Of a DNA stretch of 64,000 nucleotides, positions 33,955-45,288 are shown one piece after another. This DNA comes from Meconema thalassinum (lineage: Eukaryota > Arthropoda > Insecta > Orthoptera > Tettigoniidae), in contig OX336388.2 of assembly GCA_946902985.2 (NCBI GenBank), positions 1,212,386,609-1,212,450,608 on the forward strand, written 5' to 3'. How positions within the stretch are numbered: position 1 is the stretch's first letter; each line of letters opens with the position of its first letter. The position numbers were made by a program, and so were the translations under genes. A model generated the notes under the pieces. That model was not told the origin of the DNA. It did not search any database and worked only from the letters and a program-made list of their open reading frames with translations.

Positions 33955-34332
33955 ACATCGTATGGCCTCGGGTGCCCGGTGCAAGCTTTGTTAATTGACA
34001 TCCAGAGGGTAGCTTGCATGTCAAATTTCGTCGTTCCTTTGAACGCTATGAAATTCAAGGAGGTTAGATAGCCTATCTAAACTCCTTGACACTACAGCGC
34101 TTTCAAGTAGAGAATGGAGGAACTTTGTGTTGGCGGAAAATCCCGAGATCAATTTTGCCATTATGAACACGGCCTACTGAATTCAAATGGGTTCTTTAAC
34201 ATGCCAACAACGTATGACATGAGTGTCGTGATTTTTGTCGCCTTTCAATAATCACTTACCACGGCCAGGAGCGAACCTGCAATCTTGGGGTTGGTATTCC
34301 GACACTATAACCACTCACCCACCGTGACAAGC
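33955..34332 (-). mobile_element. SINE-H
   Basis: The minus-strand head is at the right (CACGGTGGGTGAGTGGTTAT, B-box GCAGGTTCGCTCCTGGCC). The body includes GGTTCTTTAACATGCCAACA on plus. It matches 47041-47478 over its length and the fragment at 27097-27190 at its 3' end. Confidence 0.75.
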
Positions 34333-34334
34333 AG

Positions 34335-35300
34335 CAGGAATGGTGTAGATTTGTGATAAAGGGCCTTAATGCAGGGAAAGGAGTGGTCTGTCCGAAATTT
34401 AAAGTGGACAGTGTCACCCGCAGGGTTCCAAAGGAACAGTGTACAAAATGTGGTTCAGATCGGTGAAACGGTGTAGATTTGTGCCAAAGGGCCTAAATGC
34501 AGGGAATGGAGTGGTCTGTCCGAAATGTCATGCAGACAGTGTTACTCGCATGGTTCCAAAGGGTAAGTTTACAAATTTTGGTTCAGATCGGTGAAACGGT
34601 GTAGATTTGTGCCAAAGGGCCTAAATGCAGGGAATGGAGTGGTCTGTCCGAAATTTCATGCAGACAGTGTTACTCGTATGGTTCCAAAGGGTAAGTATAC
34701 ACATTTTGGTTCAGATCGGTGAAACGGTGTAGATTTGTGCCAAAGGGCCTAAATGCAGGGAATGGAGTGGTCTGTCCGAAATGTCATGCAGACAGTGTAA
34801 CTCGCATGGTTCCAAAGGGTAAGTATACAAATTTTGGTTCAGATCGGTGAAACGGTGTAGATTTGTGTCAAAGGGCTTAAATGCAGGGAATGGAGTGGTC
34901 TGTCCGAAATTTAAAGTGAACATTGTTACGCGCAGTGTTCCAAATGGTATGTATACAAATTTTGGTTCAGATCGGTGAAACAGTGTAGATTTGTTCCAAA
35001 GGACCTAAATGCAGGAAATGGAGTGGTCTGTCCGAAATGTCATGCAGACAGTGTTACTCGCAGGGTTACAAAGGGTAAGTATACAAATTTTGGTTCAGAT
35101 CGGTGAAACGGTGTAGATTTATGCCAAATGTTATAAATGCAGGGAATGGAGTGGTCTGTCTGAAATTTCATGTAAACAGTGTTATTCGCAGGGTTCCAAA
35201 GGCTAAGTATACGCATTTTGGTTCAGATCGGTGAAAAGGTGTAGATTTGTGCCAAAGGGCCTGAATGCAGGGAATGGAGTGGTCTGTCCGAAAATTAACA
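34335..35300 (+). repeat. Satellite, eight units of exactly 128 bp
   Basis: GTGGTCTG starts at 34383, 34511, 34639, 34767, 34895, 35023, 35151 and 35279, every interval being 128 bp. The unit reads GAATGGAGTGGTCTGTCCGA, then CAGACAGTGTTACTCGCA, GGTTCCAAAGGGTAAG and GGTTCAGATCGGTGAAACGG. Units differ by substitutions but not by length, which points to recent or homogenised amplification. Confidence 0.95.
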
Positions 35301-35432
35301 TAGCCTAAACTATTCCTCTTGAATCTGGCTATCATATACAAAAATAATTTTTCGAATCCGACTGGTAGTTCCAGAGATTAGCGCGTTTAAATACACAAAC
35401 ACACAAACTCTTCAGCTTTATTATATTATATC

Positions 35433-35744
35433 CATGTAGTAAGATTTGTAATTGTAAGGTATCTTACAATATGTGTTTGAGTTTGTATTTATTCACTATT
35501 CGAAATGATGGAAATGTGCTATCATGAACACGATGTTTCAGAGATAAATGAAACAAGATAAATACTTCAGAAGAAAGAAACAAAGGCAGAAAATAATGCT
35601 ATAAATACTGTATGTGTATGAAGCAATTTATTGAACGTTTAATTGGAAATTTATTATTGAAATAATTGTGCAAGTTCCATCTCATTCTATCAAATTATTA
35701 TTTCATACATTTCGTTAATAACACACTGTTTACTATTGTGTTGA
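35433..35744. other. AT-rich stretch, no gene
   Basis: Nothing supported in this interval. Confidence 0.5.
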
Positions 35745-36095
35745 TATTTTAGGGGCTTTGTGATATCATGGTAGTGTAGCACCGTGTACTTGGGTGTGTG
35801 GAGAATTTGTCTGATAACCTGTTACACTGTGATGTTTACACTACTGTGTGTATTTTTAATTGGTTAGGAAGCGGCCGTGGCCTTAAGTTAGGTACCATCC
35901 CGGCATTTGTCTGGAGTAGAAGTGGGAAACCATGGAGGTAGGAATCGACCCCGCCTCTTCTCTGTTTTGCCTCCCAAGGTTGAGTGTACCCCGTTCCAGC
36001 CCTCAGACCAGTATTAAATTTTAAGCAGAGCCAGGATTCAAACCCGGGCCTCTTCGGTGACAGATAAGAATGCTAGCCCCAAACCGAGGCGGACA
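35745..36095 (-). mobile_element. SINE-I with shared tail
   Basis: At the left are tail sequences GTGTACTTGGGTGTGTGGAG and TCTGATAACCTG shared with SINE-A and SINE-B. The body GGAAGCGGCCGTGGCCTTAA and the tRNA-like box GGATTCAAACCCGGGCC follow. Its layout matches 6700-6970. Confidence 0.65.
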
Positions 36096-37444
36096 CACTA
36101 TTTGTAATAAGTAGTATAATCCCTGCCGTAATTTTTGTCGAGGTTGCGGTCATAATGACTGAATAAATGAATAACTAACTAAGTCACTAACTTACTAATT
36201 AGCTTTATTTCATTAAGTATATTTATTATTATTATTATTACCATTTCTATGAAGATGAGTAGCAAATGTTTTACGGTTGGCTGTCCTTCCGGAAGTGTTA
36301 ATTATAGGACTTATTGAGAAACGAAGTGAATAAAGGTGAATGAATTTGGATAAACTGTAGGAAGAGATACCGAACTAGAATTTAACCGAAGTTGGAAATG
36401 GGAAACCATAGAAAACTATTATGATAGTTCGCATTGTTCCATGGTTGTGCGTTAATGCTTGGAGTTAATCAGGCCAGCATTAAATTAACTAATTAATTAA
36501 ATAATAAAGGAAAAATAGATCGCCTTTGGACTGCAAACCAAAATTCAATATATTTTAGGGGAGTGAGTTTCCCGCCTTCGCTAGAATGTTCGACGTCCCA
36601 GGGAGGAACACTAGAAACTCCTAAGATACAGGTCTATCTATCTGTGAAAGAGTGTTGCCGAAAAGGAACCAAATACTTATGTTCTCAAGTGGTGATTTAT
36701 TTTATTTATTTGTTTGTTTATTTATTTATTTTCTTTGCCTAACTTTAGAGAATTTTACAGTGTTTTAATATACTCTACTTTTACTTTGCATTACTTTACT
36801 TTACTATGTGGAACTATCGCTCTTGTACCTCTATTATATTAAGCATCTTTGAGAGAGAACGGACTGTTCTTGAGACACGGTCGCCCGCCTTGTGAACTGC
36901 TCCTTCACACCAAGTCTCACATACCAGCCGAGTTCCAACGTTTGTAAGGTATGCGCAGTCAGTCCATATGAGGGGGTGCGGATTCCTTTGGCCACTGACC
37001 AATGTCTCCGGCCCTTCAGAATAAACGATCCACATTCCCAACTGTACTAACTTGAGTAACACTGATATTGCACCACTCAACTTTTGACCCTCACTCTTCC
37101 CACCAGGATACTATCGTATTCTGAGGGGGGAATAGGGAGAATATAAAAATTAAGATTTATTTCACACATCAAGGTGCCCAAAGGCATAACTCAACTGAGA
37201 AAGCCAGGGAGCATGGTTTTATGGTCAATTTTCTTAGGTTCCGTTTTTCCATGACATTATGTTTTGCACAGAAACTCTTTATAACACCAGGCAAACACTC
37301 AGATGTTTCATTTCTCAGAGTTACTATGGATTCATCCTCATTAGCTCGAAGCACAAGAGTAATTTTCACTATAGAAGCTACCCGGGAAGAATCTTTTGTA
37401 ATTATATAGTTAGCCGACAATCAGAAAGAATTCTCTAATGTCTT
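36096..37444. other. No gene recognised; simple repeats
   Basis: TTA run at about 36222-36240 and TTTA repeats at 36704-36731. Minus-strand frames of 88 and 83 codons (36814-37080, 37169-37420) show no domain I recognise. The second lies on a largely non-repetitive segment and cannot be excluded as exon sequence. Confidence 0.45.
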
Positions 37445-37740
37445 TCGTGATGTTTTGTTACTTTTGTGGCATCTTGGTCATCAGCTTCGTGTACTTTGGT
37501 GTTCTCAATCCATCCGATAACCTATATTTCGGTGTTCTCAGTAGTGATGTATGTATTAGGGTCAAATATACCGGTAGGTGTCCTGGGATTATAAATAATG
37601 AATCATCCTGGCATTTTCGTGAAGGAAGTGGGGAGAGATCTGTGAAAACCGACATTCAAGATGCTCACCATCAGTTCTTGGATTGAGAACTCGGATCTTC
37701 GTACTTACAGCTCCCCATGGCTTATCGTGCTCGTTTCGAT
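37445..37740 (-). mobile_element. SINE-B, diverged
   Basis: Shares TGGCATCTTGGTCATCAGC, CGTGTACTTTGGTG and CGATAACC tail blocks. It also has a CATCCTGGCATTTTCGTG body similar to 10631-10920. The head is poorly conserved. Confidence 0.55.
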
Positions 37741-37888
37741 GGGAAATTTTCAACAAGTAAATGCTGTGTAATGTGCTTGCAATTTGGTGTGTATTGTTGG
37801 ACGCCTTAAGAGGGGTATTGTTTGTGTTAGCAGTCTCTCAATAAAATGAACTGGGTTCTTGCATTAATCACACAGAGCTGTGACATCA

Positions 37889-38076
37889 AAAGGGGGGCGT
37901 GATGGCGCAGTGGCTTCGCTGCTCGTCTTTCACCCGGACGGCCGGAGTTCGAATCCCGGTGACAGCTGGGTTGAATCTTTACCTGAAAAATCACGTGGCG
38001 CCAGGAAGGGCATCCGGCCTTCAATCTCCAGCTCCGGCGACCCCCAATCAATTGGCAAAAGCCGAAGAAAGTATGT
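37889..38076 (+). mobile_element. SINE-G, full length
   Basis: Head GGGGGGCGTGATGGCGCAGT with B-box GGAGTTCGAATCCCGG. The body has GGAAGGGCATCCGGCCTTC and CAATTGGCAAAAGCCGAAG. AGCTGTGACATCA at 37876-37888 and 38077-38089 is a perfect 13-bp target-site duplication. A 168-codon minus-strand frame over this region is an artefact of the SINE. Confidence 0.92.
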
Positions 38077-38089
38077 AGCTGTGACATCA

Positions 38090-38735
38090 TCTCACATTGG
38101 TAGTAAAATACCAACGTTAACAAGACATTAGTATTGTTCTTCACAGCTGAGTTTATATTGCATGCATTTTGATGTGAAGTGCCAAACTCAGATTCCGGTA
38201 CAGTCAAGGACATACCCGAATGCTTCACACCAGCACAAGAGGTATGAGAAGCATGCGACTGAGCTATACAAAAGACAATTTTGGTATGTACAGTTGACGC
38301 CACAGTTTTTGGCCGGTCAGACAAACAGAACATCCTTCAGGCTCGTCGACTCTCCTCTGTACGATTGCGCAAACGGGGCTAAACAGCCAACAACTGAGGC
38401 GTAAACTATAAGCTATCGGTTATCTATGTTAACCCTAGAAAAGGTACGTGGGAAAAAGGTCACGCATTTATTACTTTATGTCGTTGGTATTTCCTTTATT
38501 CCAAGACTGCAGAACATTTAGAAGCCTCCAATACCATTGCCACTTACAGTATCTGTTGGTGCTTCCCTTGATCGTTTAATTTAATTGGCAAGCGGAAACC
38601 ATTTAACCTCTGCGGGTGACAGGTGTCATCCATGCAACAAGTGGTGCAACGTTTTATTAAAATTTAACTCTAAAATAAATCTAATCTATCCTCTTCAGTA
38701 AATCATGTCCTATGAATATTTATCATTTCTTTAGT
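38090..38735. other. No gene recognised
   Basis: Short frames only; no repeat family identified. Confidence 0.5.
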
Positions 38736-38741
38736 TCGTTC

Positions 38742-38781
<40 letters not shown>

Positions 38782-38782
38782 T
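38736..38782. repeat. (AGTT)n microsatellite
   Basis: About eleven consecutive AGTT units. Confidence 0.95.
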
Positions 38783-38830
38783 TGTTGTTTTAAGCGGCGT
38801 AACTACGACATCATCTGCCCCTATGATTAT

Positions 38831-39948
38831 TCGCCTACTTTTCACATTTTGCAAAAAATGAGGAAAACGTAGTCTTAAGAGATCGGGAAAATGTCTGTCT
38901 GTCTGTCTGTCCTTCTGTCTGTCTGTCTGTCTGGCTGTGTGTGTGTGTCCCCTATCAACTCCTAACGGCTGCAGCAATCGAAACAAAATTTGGTAGGAGT
39001 AAAGATCTATACCTGAATTTCTCACGTCCATATTTGAAAATGATGTCAGTGCTACCAACTGCTGAAAAATCGCAATTGAAATTTGAGCTCCATGTTGGAT
39101 ATCTTGGAAGGTATGAATTTGAGCTATTTAAAATTTGGCACACATATTGCACTTTTATTTCCATGAGGCCATACATGTCAGTGTTGCCAAAATGATTATA
39201 AGCCTGCTGATAAGTCCAAATTTTAAATGCATATAACTTCTACACTATCAATTGGATTTCAACCAAATTTCGTATGTGCTATGTGTACATAAACATATAT
39301 AACTGAGCGTATTCTTAAGAGTCACCAGGGCTGCCAACTGTTAATAAATGCTCTCATTTTTTAAATCCAAATACTCATATATCAGAAAGTATGCAAGCCG
39401 ACAGCTTTAAACTATGCACACGTATATTACCTGACATTCTATATTAATTTGGAGTAAGTTATATACGTCAGTGCTACCAACATGATTCTAAGCCTATTGA
39501 GAGGTCCAATTTTAAAATGCACGTAACTTCTATACTAACTAATGGATTTCATTCAAAATTGACACAACAATAGATCATATTATTTCAGATTATTTGTGAC
39601 CAATACATGTATGTCGTTGTTGCCAACATGATTTTACGCGCGCTGTTAGATCCAATGTTTAACTGCATGTAACCTCCATGCTATCCATTGAACTTCAACC
39701 ACATTTTGTATTCTGTGCCTTAAGAGATGGAACTAAGAATATATTCAGTCACCAGGGCTGCCAACAGCAGTTCTCTATTAGGCAACGTTATGCCAGGTAT
39801 ACAGTATTTCGAACGAATTAGAAATTTCGATATTACCAACTTAATTTTGTCATTATTCTAGATAGATCCATAATATAGATTAATCATTGGCATGATTCTT
39901 AAATTTCAAGAAAAGTAGCCTCTTAAGTTCGTCACGGAACTTCTTGTT
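38831..39948 (+). mobile_element. HINE-like element type 2, full length
   Basis: Left end TCGCCTACTTTTC with the palindrome-like GCAAAAAATGAGG, then a (TGTC)n and GT microsatellite at about 38890-38947. The core is homologous to 22038-23263. The right end has GAAAAGTAGCCTCTTAAGTT and the hairpin GTTC-GTCACG-GAAC, then TTCTTGTTTT. Left CCTACTTTTC and right GAAAAGTAG form the subterminal inverted repeat. Confidence 0.78.
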
Positions 39949-40049
39949 TTTGTTATCTGTAGGAGATGTCAGTACCGTCTTTTATTTTACTAGAACCAAA
40001 CGTAAAATATAAACGAGAATTCTAAGCATGCTGGATCCTACAGTTATAA

Positions 40050-40798
40050 CTGATTTACCCCCAGGGGCTCACATCTAGTGGGCGTGGGTTGGCGACCACG
40101 GGGCCCCAGCTGAGTCCGGCATTACTTCCACTTACTTGTGCCGGGCTCCTCTCTGTCTTCTTTCCTGTCGACCTCACTTGGTCAACTCTTGCTCTCTTCT
40201 GACCCCGACGGTATTAGGGTATCCGAGGCCTAGGGAGTCTCTTCCTTTCCCGCCTTAATTGGCCCTTGTCTCATATTTTCTGATACCCTCCTTCTGCGAG
40301 GGGTCAGCCTTCTTTTTCTCTTCCTTTTACCTCCTGCCTTCTGCTCTAGGCCCTTAAGGAGGCTGGGTGTATGTAGCCCCACAACTTCTGGTGCACCTTA
40401 GATAATGCTACACCCTCAGGGGCTCACGGCTGGTGAGTTCGGGAGTTGGCGACCCCGAGGGATTCCTGAGCTGGGTTCGTTTTCCCCTTTTGTCCCTTAC
40501 CTTTGGGGCGGACCCTCTCCTCTTTCACTTTCCTATCTGCCTTTCATGGCTCTCCTTCCTTCCAAGTCCCTCAATCCGCCTTCTTCGAGGGTTGAGGGCA
40601 TTTCTTTTCCTCCTGTCCTTTATTTGCCTTATACTCCTTTATTTTTCAATTTCTTCTTCTAGTAAGTAGGTTAGTAGTTAGTTTTAGTTTTTAAGTTCGC
40701 TTTTGCTTTTTTCATCTTCACGATCACCCAAACCATCAGGGGCCGATAACCTAGATGTTAGGCCCCTTAAAACAACAATCATCATCATCATCATATAA
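40050..40798 (+). mobile_element. LINE 3' end with tandem UTR units and ATC tail
   Basis: Two related blocks start at about 40055 and 40402 (AGGGGCTCAC...GTTGGCGACC), about 346 bp apart. Both are C/T-rich. The end has GGGGCCGATAACCTAGATG, TTAGGCCCCTTAAAACAAC and a (ATC)n tail. The same final sequence with an ATC tail is at 44945-45011, as expected of 5'-truncated non-LTR copies. No coding sequence remains, so the clade is uncertain. Confidence 0.6.
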
Positions 40799-41202
40799 CT
40801 GATGTGGCAAATTAAGGAAATATTTTGTTCGAAGAAAGCGACATTGGGGAAGGAGATGCAGTTCCTGTATAATGAAGGGAGCTTGTGGGGAGCACCTGAA
40901 AGACATCTCTGTAGATTGCGTAGCAGAGTAACAATGTCTTACAAGTACGTAACATTGTTGACGTTTGGATCAGATTATCTATTTTTGAAGAATACTTACT
41001 ATATTTAGTTCTCAAATAGTAGCGTAAGGTCTGATATTTGAAACAGAAGGCATACAGTATACACCAAACGCTTGTAAAAGAATCAAATTAAGTATTTGCT
41101 TTGTGTTTGTGTTTTCACGATGCCAGTGCCCCTCAAATGAATTAAAGAACAACTTCACTTAATTTTAAATTTCTCTGTGATTTTCTCCGAATTACAGATT
41201 CA
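40799..41202. other. No gene recognised
   Basis: Mostly non-repetitive sequence ending in a pyrimidine-rich tract before an AG. Confidence 0.5.
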
Positions 41203-41703
41203 TTTCTGTATTGATTGCAGATCACCCTCCAATCTCAGTACGTTACTCCAATCGTATTCAGAAATTCAAACGATCGATCTTATAGACCATCAATGTAAGT
41301 GGCCACGTGTTCGAGAGGGGGAATGCCGATGGAACATGTGTTATGATGTCACCCCAGGAAACATGTCCCTTTACGATGGTAATTTCCCTACATTTAAATG
41401 TGTTCGTTGCTGACAGATTTTCTCTTGTCACTCTGATGCAGTATTCATGTAAATCCAGACCTCGCAGAACAAGGCTTATTTGGCTGGAAATCGCTTTAGG
41501 GAGGTCGCCGGGCTGCAGTTCAAATATCTCGCTGTCGAGCTCCAAACCAGCGAGACGTAAAACGGTTACATTGACATTGAACCTCAAAGGAGTACATTTC
41601 AAAGAGTTTACTCTTGTCAAAGCAGGGAGTGACGTGATCAAAAACGCAATAATTATTCCTTATCGCTTGTCTTTTCAATCAAACATGACCAAGTATTGCA
41701 GGT
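41203..41703 (+). other. Candidate host exon region, unassigned
   Basis: Non-repetitive segment with open frames on both strands (plus 41177-41413 and 41307-41705; minus 41258-41641). On plus, TTTTCTCCGAATTACAG (ending 41202) and TTGATTGCAG (ending 41220) look like acceptors. AATGTAAGT (41292) and GCAGGTAAAT (41698) look like donors. The first plus frame has a cysteine-rich end (CKWPRVREGECRWNMCYDV). The minus frame has Leu-rich stretches (VLRLAGLELDSEIFEL). I recognise neither protein, and the strand is undecided. Confidence 0.3.
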
Positions 41704-42190
41704 AAATGAGCGCTTCTACCTAATACGGTAGTATTCGATTGAGTAAATACAAGTTGTTTTATTAAGGTTTTCAGCGTAGAAGACAAAGTGTGATTTTGTA
41801 GAACTACGAAGCTACTATAATTTCTCGGACATATTCTGAAATCGGAGTTTGTTAGTGTGTGAGGGAGAGAGAGAATAAAGCAGTAATTTATTTCTTAACA
41901 TCTAAATACATCTAAACTTAAAACAATTATTTTACACTGTATTAGATGTTGGTGTTATTGTTCTTTCGAGGAGTGAAGAAATGAGATCGTCAATCTGATC
42001 AAGTTTTCCTTTTAATTGAGATATTAATTAGTACTGTACACAAACTATTAAAATATTTATTCATTTAATTAGTTTTATATTTATTTATATTGTTCTGCTT
42101 TGCGTCGTAGGCCTATTTGTTTTTCATTTTGGTTTCGTTTTTATTTTATTTTTATTTTATTTTTTTGATGTCTGTTCTTGCTTTTTGTTT
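41704..42190. other. AT-rich stretch, no gene
   Basis: TTTAT-rich sequence with no supported feature. Confidence 0.5.
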
Positions 42191-42201
42191 GATTTTGATT
42201 T

Positions 42202-42496
<295 letters not shown>

Positions 42497-42585
42497 GATT
42501 TTGATTTTGTATTTGTATTAGCATTTGCATTTGCATTTGCATTTGCATTTGTATTTGTTTTTATTTTTATTTTTATTTTTATTTT

Positions 42586-43600
42586 TCGTTTTTGTCTGTG
42601 CCTGTGCCTGTGCCTGTGTCTGTGTCTGAGTCTGTGTCTGTGTCTGTGTCTGTGTCTGTGTCTGTGTCTGTGTCTGAGTCTGAGTCTGAGTCTGTGTCTG
42701 TGTCTGTGTCTGTGTCTGTGTCTGTGTCTGTGTCTGTGTCTATGTCTGTGTCTGTGTCTGTGCCTCTGTCTGTGTCTATGTCTGTGTCTGTGTATGTGTC
42801 TATGTCGATGTCTGTGTCTGTGTCTGTGTCTATGTCTATGTCTGTGTCTGTGTCTGTGTCTATGTCTATGTCTATGTCTGTGTCTATGTCTATGTCTATG
42901 TCTATGTCTGTGTCTGTGTCTATGTCTATGTCTGTGTCTATGTCTATGTCTATGTCTATGTCTATGTCTGTGTCTATGTCTGTGTCTATGTCTATGTCTG
43001 TGTCTGTGTCTATGTCTATGTCTATGTCTATGTCTATGTCTATGTCTATGTCTATGTCTATGTCTGTGTCTGTGTCTGTGTCTGTGTCTATGTCTATGTC
43101 TATGTCTGTGTCGGTGTCGGTGTCTGTGTCGGTGTCTGTGTCTGTGTATGTGTCTGTGCCTCTGCGTCTATGTCTATGTCTATGTCTGTGTCTATGTCTA
43201 TGTCTATGTCTATGTCTGTGTCTGTGTCTGTGTCTATGTCTGTGTCTATGTCTATGTCTATGTCTATGTCTGTGTCTATGTCTGTGTCTATGTCTATGTC
43301 TATGTCTATGTCTGTGTCTGTGTCTGTGTCTGTGTCTGTGTCTGTGTCTGTGTCTGTGTCTATGTCTGTGTCTGTGTCTGTGTCTGTGTCTGTGTCTGTG
43401 TCTGTGTCTGTGTCTATGCCTGTGTCTGTGTCTCTGTGTCTGTGCCTCTGTGTATGTCTATGTCTATGTCTATGTCTATGTCTATGTCTGTGTCTGTGTC
43501 TATGTCTATGTCTATGTCTATGTCTATGTCTGTGTCTGTGTCTGTGTCTATGCCTCTGTGTGTCTCTGTGTGTCTCTGTGTCTTTGTCGTTGATGTTTAA
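42586..43600 (+). repeat. TGTCTG/TGTCTA hexanucleotide array, about 1 kb
   Basis: Nearly uninterrupted TGTCTR hexamers with runs of G-type and A-type units, a few TGAGTC, TGCCTC and TGTCGG variants, and frame changes near 43160 and 43435. Preceded by ATTTGC and TTTTTA repeats (42516-42585). The long frames of alternating Ser-Val/Ser-Met or Leu-Cys are consequences of a 6-bp period without stops. I do not call them genes. Confidence 0.97.
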
Positions 43601-44944
43601 TTTTGTGTTTTATGTTGATTTTGGTTTTACTTTTTTATCCTTTAATGCGGCAATCATTGCAGAAGTAGGCTAATCATCATTATCAGCATATTCGGAATAC
43701 ACGTACAGATATATTGTTTTGACTTAAATGTTGGACAGATTTCAAATGAAGCAGTAGAGTCTTCTGGATTCCTGTGGTGTAAGTGTCACAAACACGTAGT
43801 GAACGTTTCGCAGAGAGAATGCTGTGAATCATGCGCTCAGCAGACACCACGACCGAGACAACATAAAAGAAGATAACTCGCTAACAGAAAGAAGTACACA
43901 AGTGATTGTGTAAACGTGACTGCGTCTTCCAAAGTACAGCCGAGTCCATGTACCACCCGGAAGCTTTAAAATAAATCTCCTTCAGTAACTTGAGTCCATC
44001 CACTAAGTCATTTAATTTCGTAAAATGTCATCGGTAGGGTTGTGTCAATGTTCATGAAAGCCACCTCCTGCACAATTTAAGCATTCTCTCGAGAACTTTA
44101 ACTATTTCAGTATTTGGGTATTTTGATGCACGTACTAAGCGCTATCAAATCATCTGCAGTGAGTAACTAAAGCAGATAGACTTTCTCTGAAATGTAGCAT
44201 CAACATGACTAAGTGGATAGGACGCTAGATTGTGATCCCAAGAGCCCCAGGTTTGAATTAGCTTGCAACACGGGATGGTTAATCCTCATGGCACGAAGAC
44301 TGGGTGTTGGGGACGTGTCTACAGTATAATTCGTTTCTTTTTCATCACCATCATCATCATCATCAAAACGTGCAGGTTACCTTTGGGTGTCAACTTCAAA
44401 ACCTGCACCAGGTTTGTAACTCGAAGTGGAAGTTAGTAGAGGAACATCCAAGAATCAGCTAAGTATATACAACCACATTATCTGCTCAGTTATATTTTAG
44501 TGTTTGTTCAAGTGATTAACCTAATTACCCAATTAAAAAAGGGGATTACGTAAATAGAATATTCTAATTCAGGTATCACAGTGACACAGGTTATCAGACA
44601 ACTTCTACCCACACCCAAGTACTCTGGGATACATGGCCACGATGCCTCAAAGCCCGTAAAGAAATAACAACAAAAACAAATTGAGGATTTGAAATTGTGG
44701 TTACTAACAACATACAGCAGTTCCGGACGCAATCACTTCAAAGGCACATTATCGTAGAAACCAACCATTCAAAGTTTTTTTTATACTTGAACACATAAAT
44801 AGTACTAATATCAACAACAAAAACGCTATATTTATAGAAGTGTAAAAGACTAACGGAATAAAACATAATTTGTTAAAAATCTGACTCGTTACAAAACTTA
44901 ACTAAAAACATCTGTAACATAATACCTTTAAATACTTCTCTACA
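43601..44944. other. Anonymous sequence with SINE fragments
   Basis: At about 44205-44290 a weak tRNA-like stretch (TGACTAAGTGGATAGGACGC, CCCAGGTTTGAATTAG) is present. A CATCATC run lies at 44343-44365. At 44575-44665 the shared SINE tail appears (CACAGGTTATCAGACAAC, CCCACACCCAAGTACTCTGG). No gene is supported. Confidence 0.5.
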
Positions 44945-45011
44945 CGGATTTGGGGCCGATAACCTAGATGTTTGGCCCCTTAAAACAACAATTATCATCA
45001 TCATCATCATC
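44945..45011 (+). mobile_element. LINE 3' tail fragment with ATC repeats
   Basis: GGGGCCGATAACCTAGATGT, TTGGCCCCTTAAAACAAC and (ATC)n match the end of 40050-40798. Only the last 67 bp are present. Confidence 0.65.
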
Positions 45012-45288
45012 TGCACAGATGTTATATACGTATCTGCCGAATCTAAATGAAGCCAAAATGAACAAGATCTGATGATGCTCGTTTGACGAACGAAACTAGT
45101 GATCAAATTTAGCCTCTCATTTGTTTGAGAAGTGTTTTATTAAGTGTAAGAATAATTCATGTACTGTACTCGTGTTTATTTCAGGCACTACGTGATTAAA
45201 ATAATTGTTTCTCCACAGCTAATCTAATTGGGTACACTCGTGTTGACCGACAGAAGAGTAACCTCTTAGTATTTATGGGGTAACTTAA

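Larger units (their letters stand above)
32991..35432 (+). repeat. Composite repeat family 'P', longest copy
   Basis: Starts ACTAGCAGTAGTGCCCGGCT and ends with CAGAGATTAGCGCGTTTAAA, ACACAAACTCTTCAGCTTTA and TTATATTATA. It contains the block shared with 26641-27095, a SINE-H (about 33955-34332) and the 128-bp satellite. Start and end sequences of this style recur in insect interspersed repeats, but I cannot classify the family. Whether all parts belong to one mobile unit is inference. Confidence 0.55.

Noticed and set aside
37827..38333. 168-codon minus-strand frame
   Set aside because: It runs across SINE-G and both of its target duplications, so the frame was created by the insertion.
42592..43673. 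Three long frames (167 to 333 codons) of Ser-Val/Ser-Met or Leu-Cys repeats
   Set aside because: They are produced by an uninterrupted 6-bp repeat without stop codons in all three frames of one strand; no unique sequence supports a gene.
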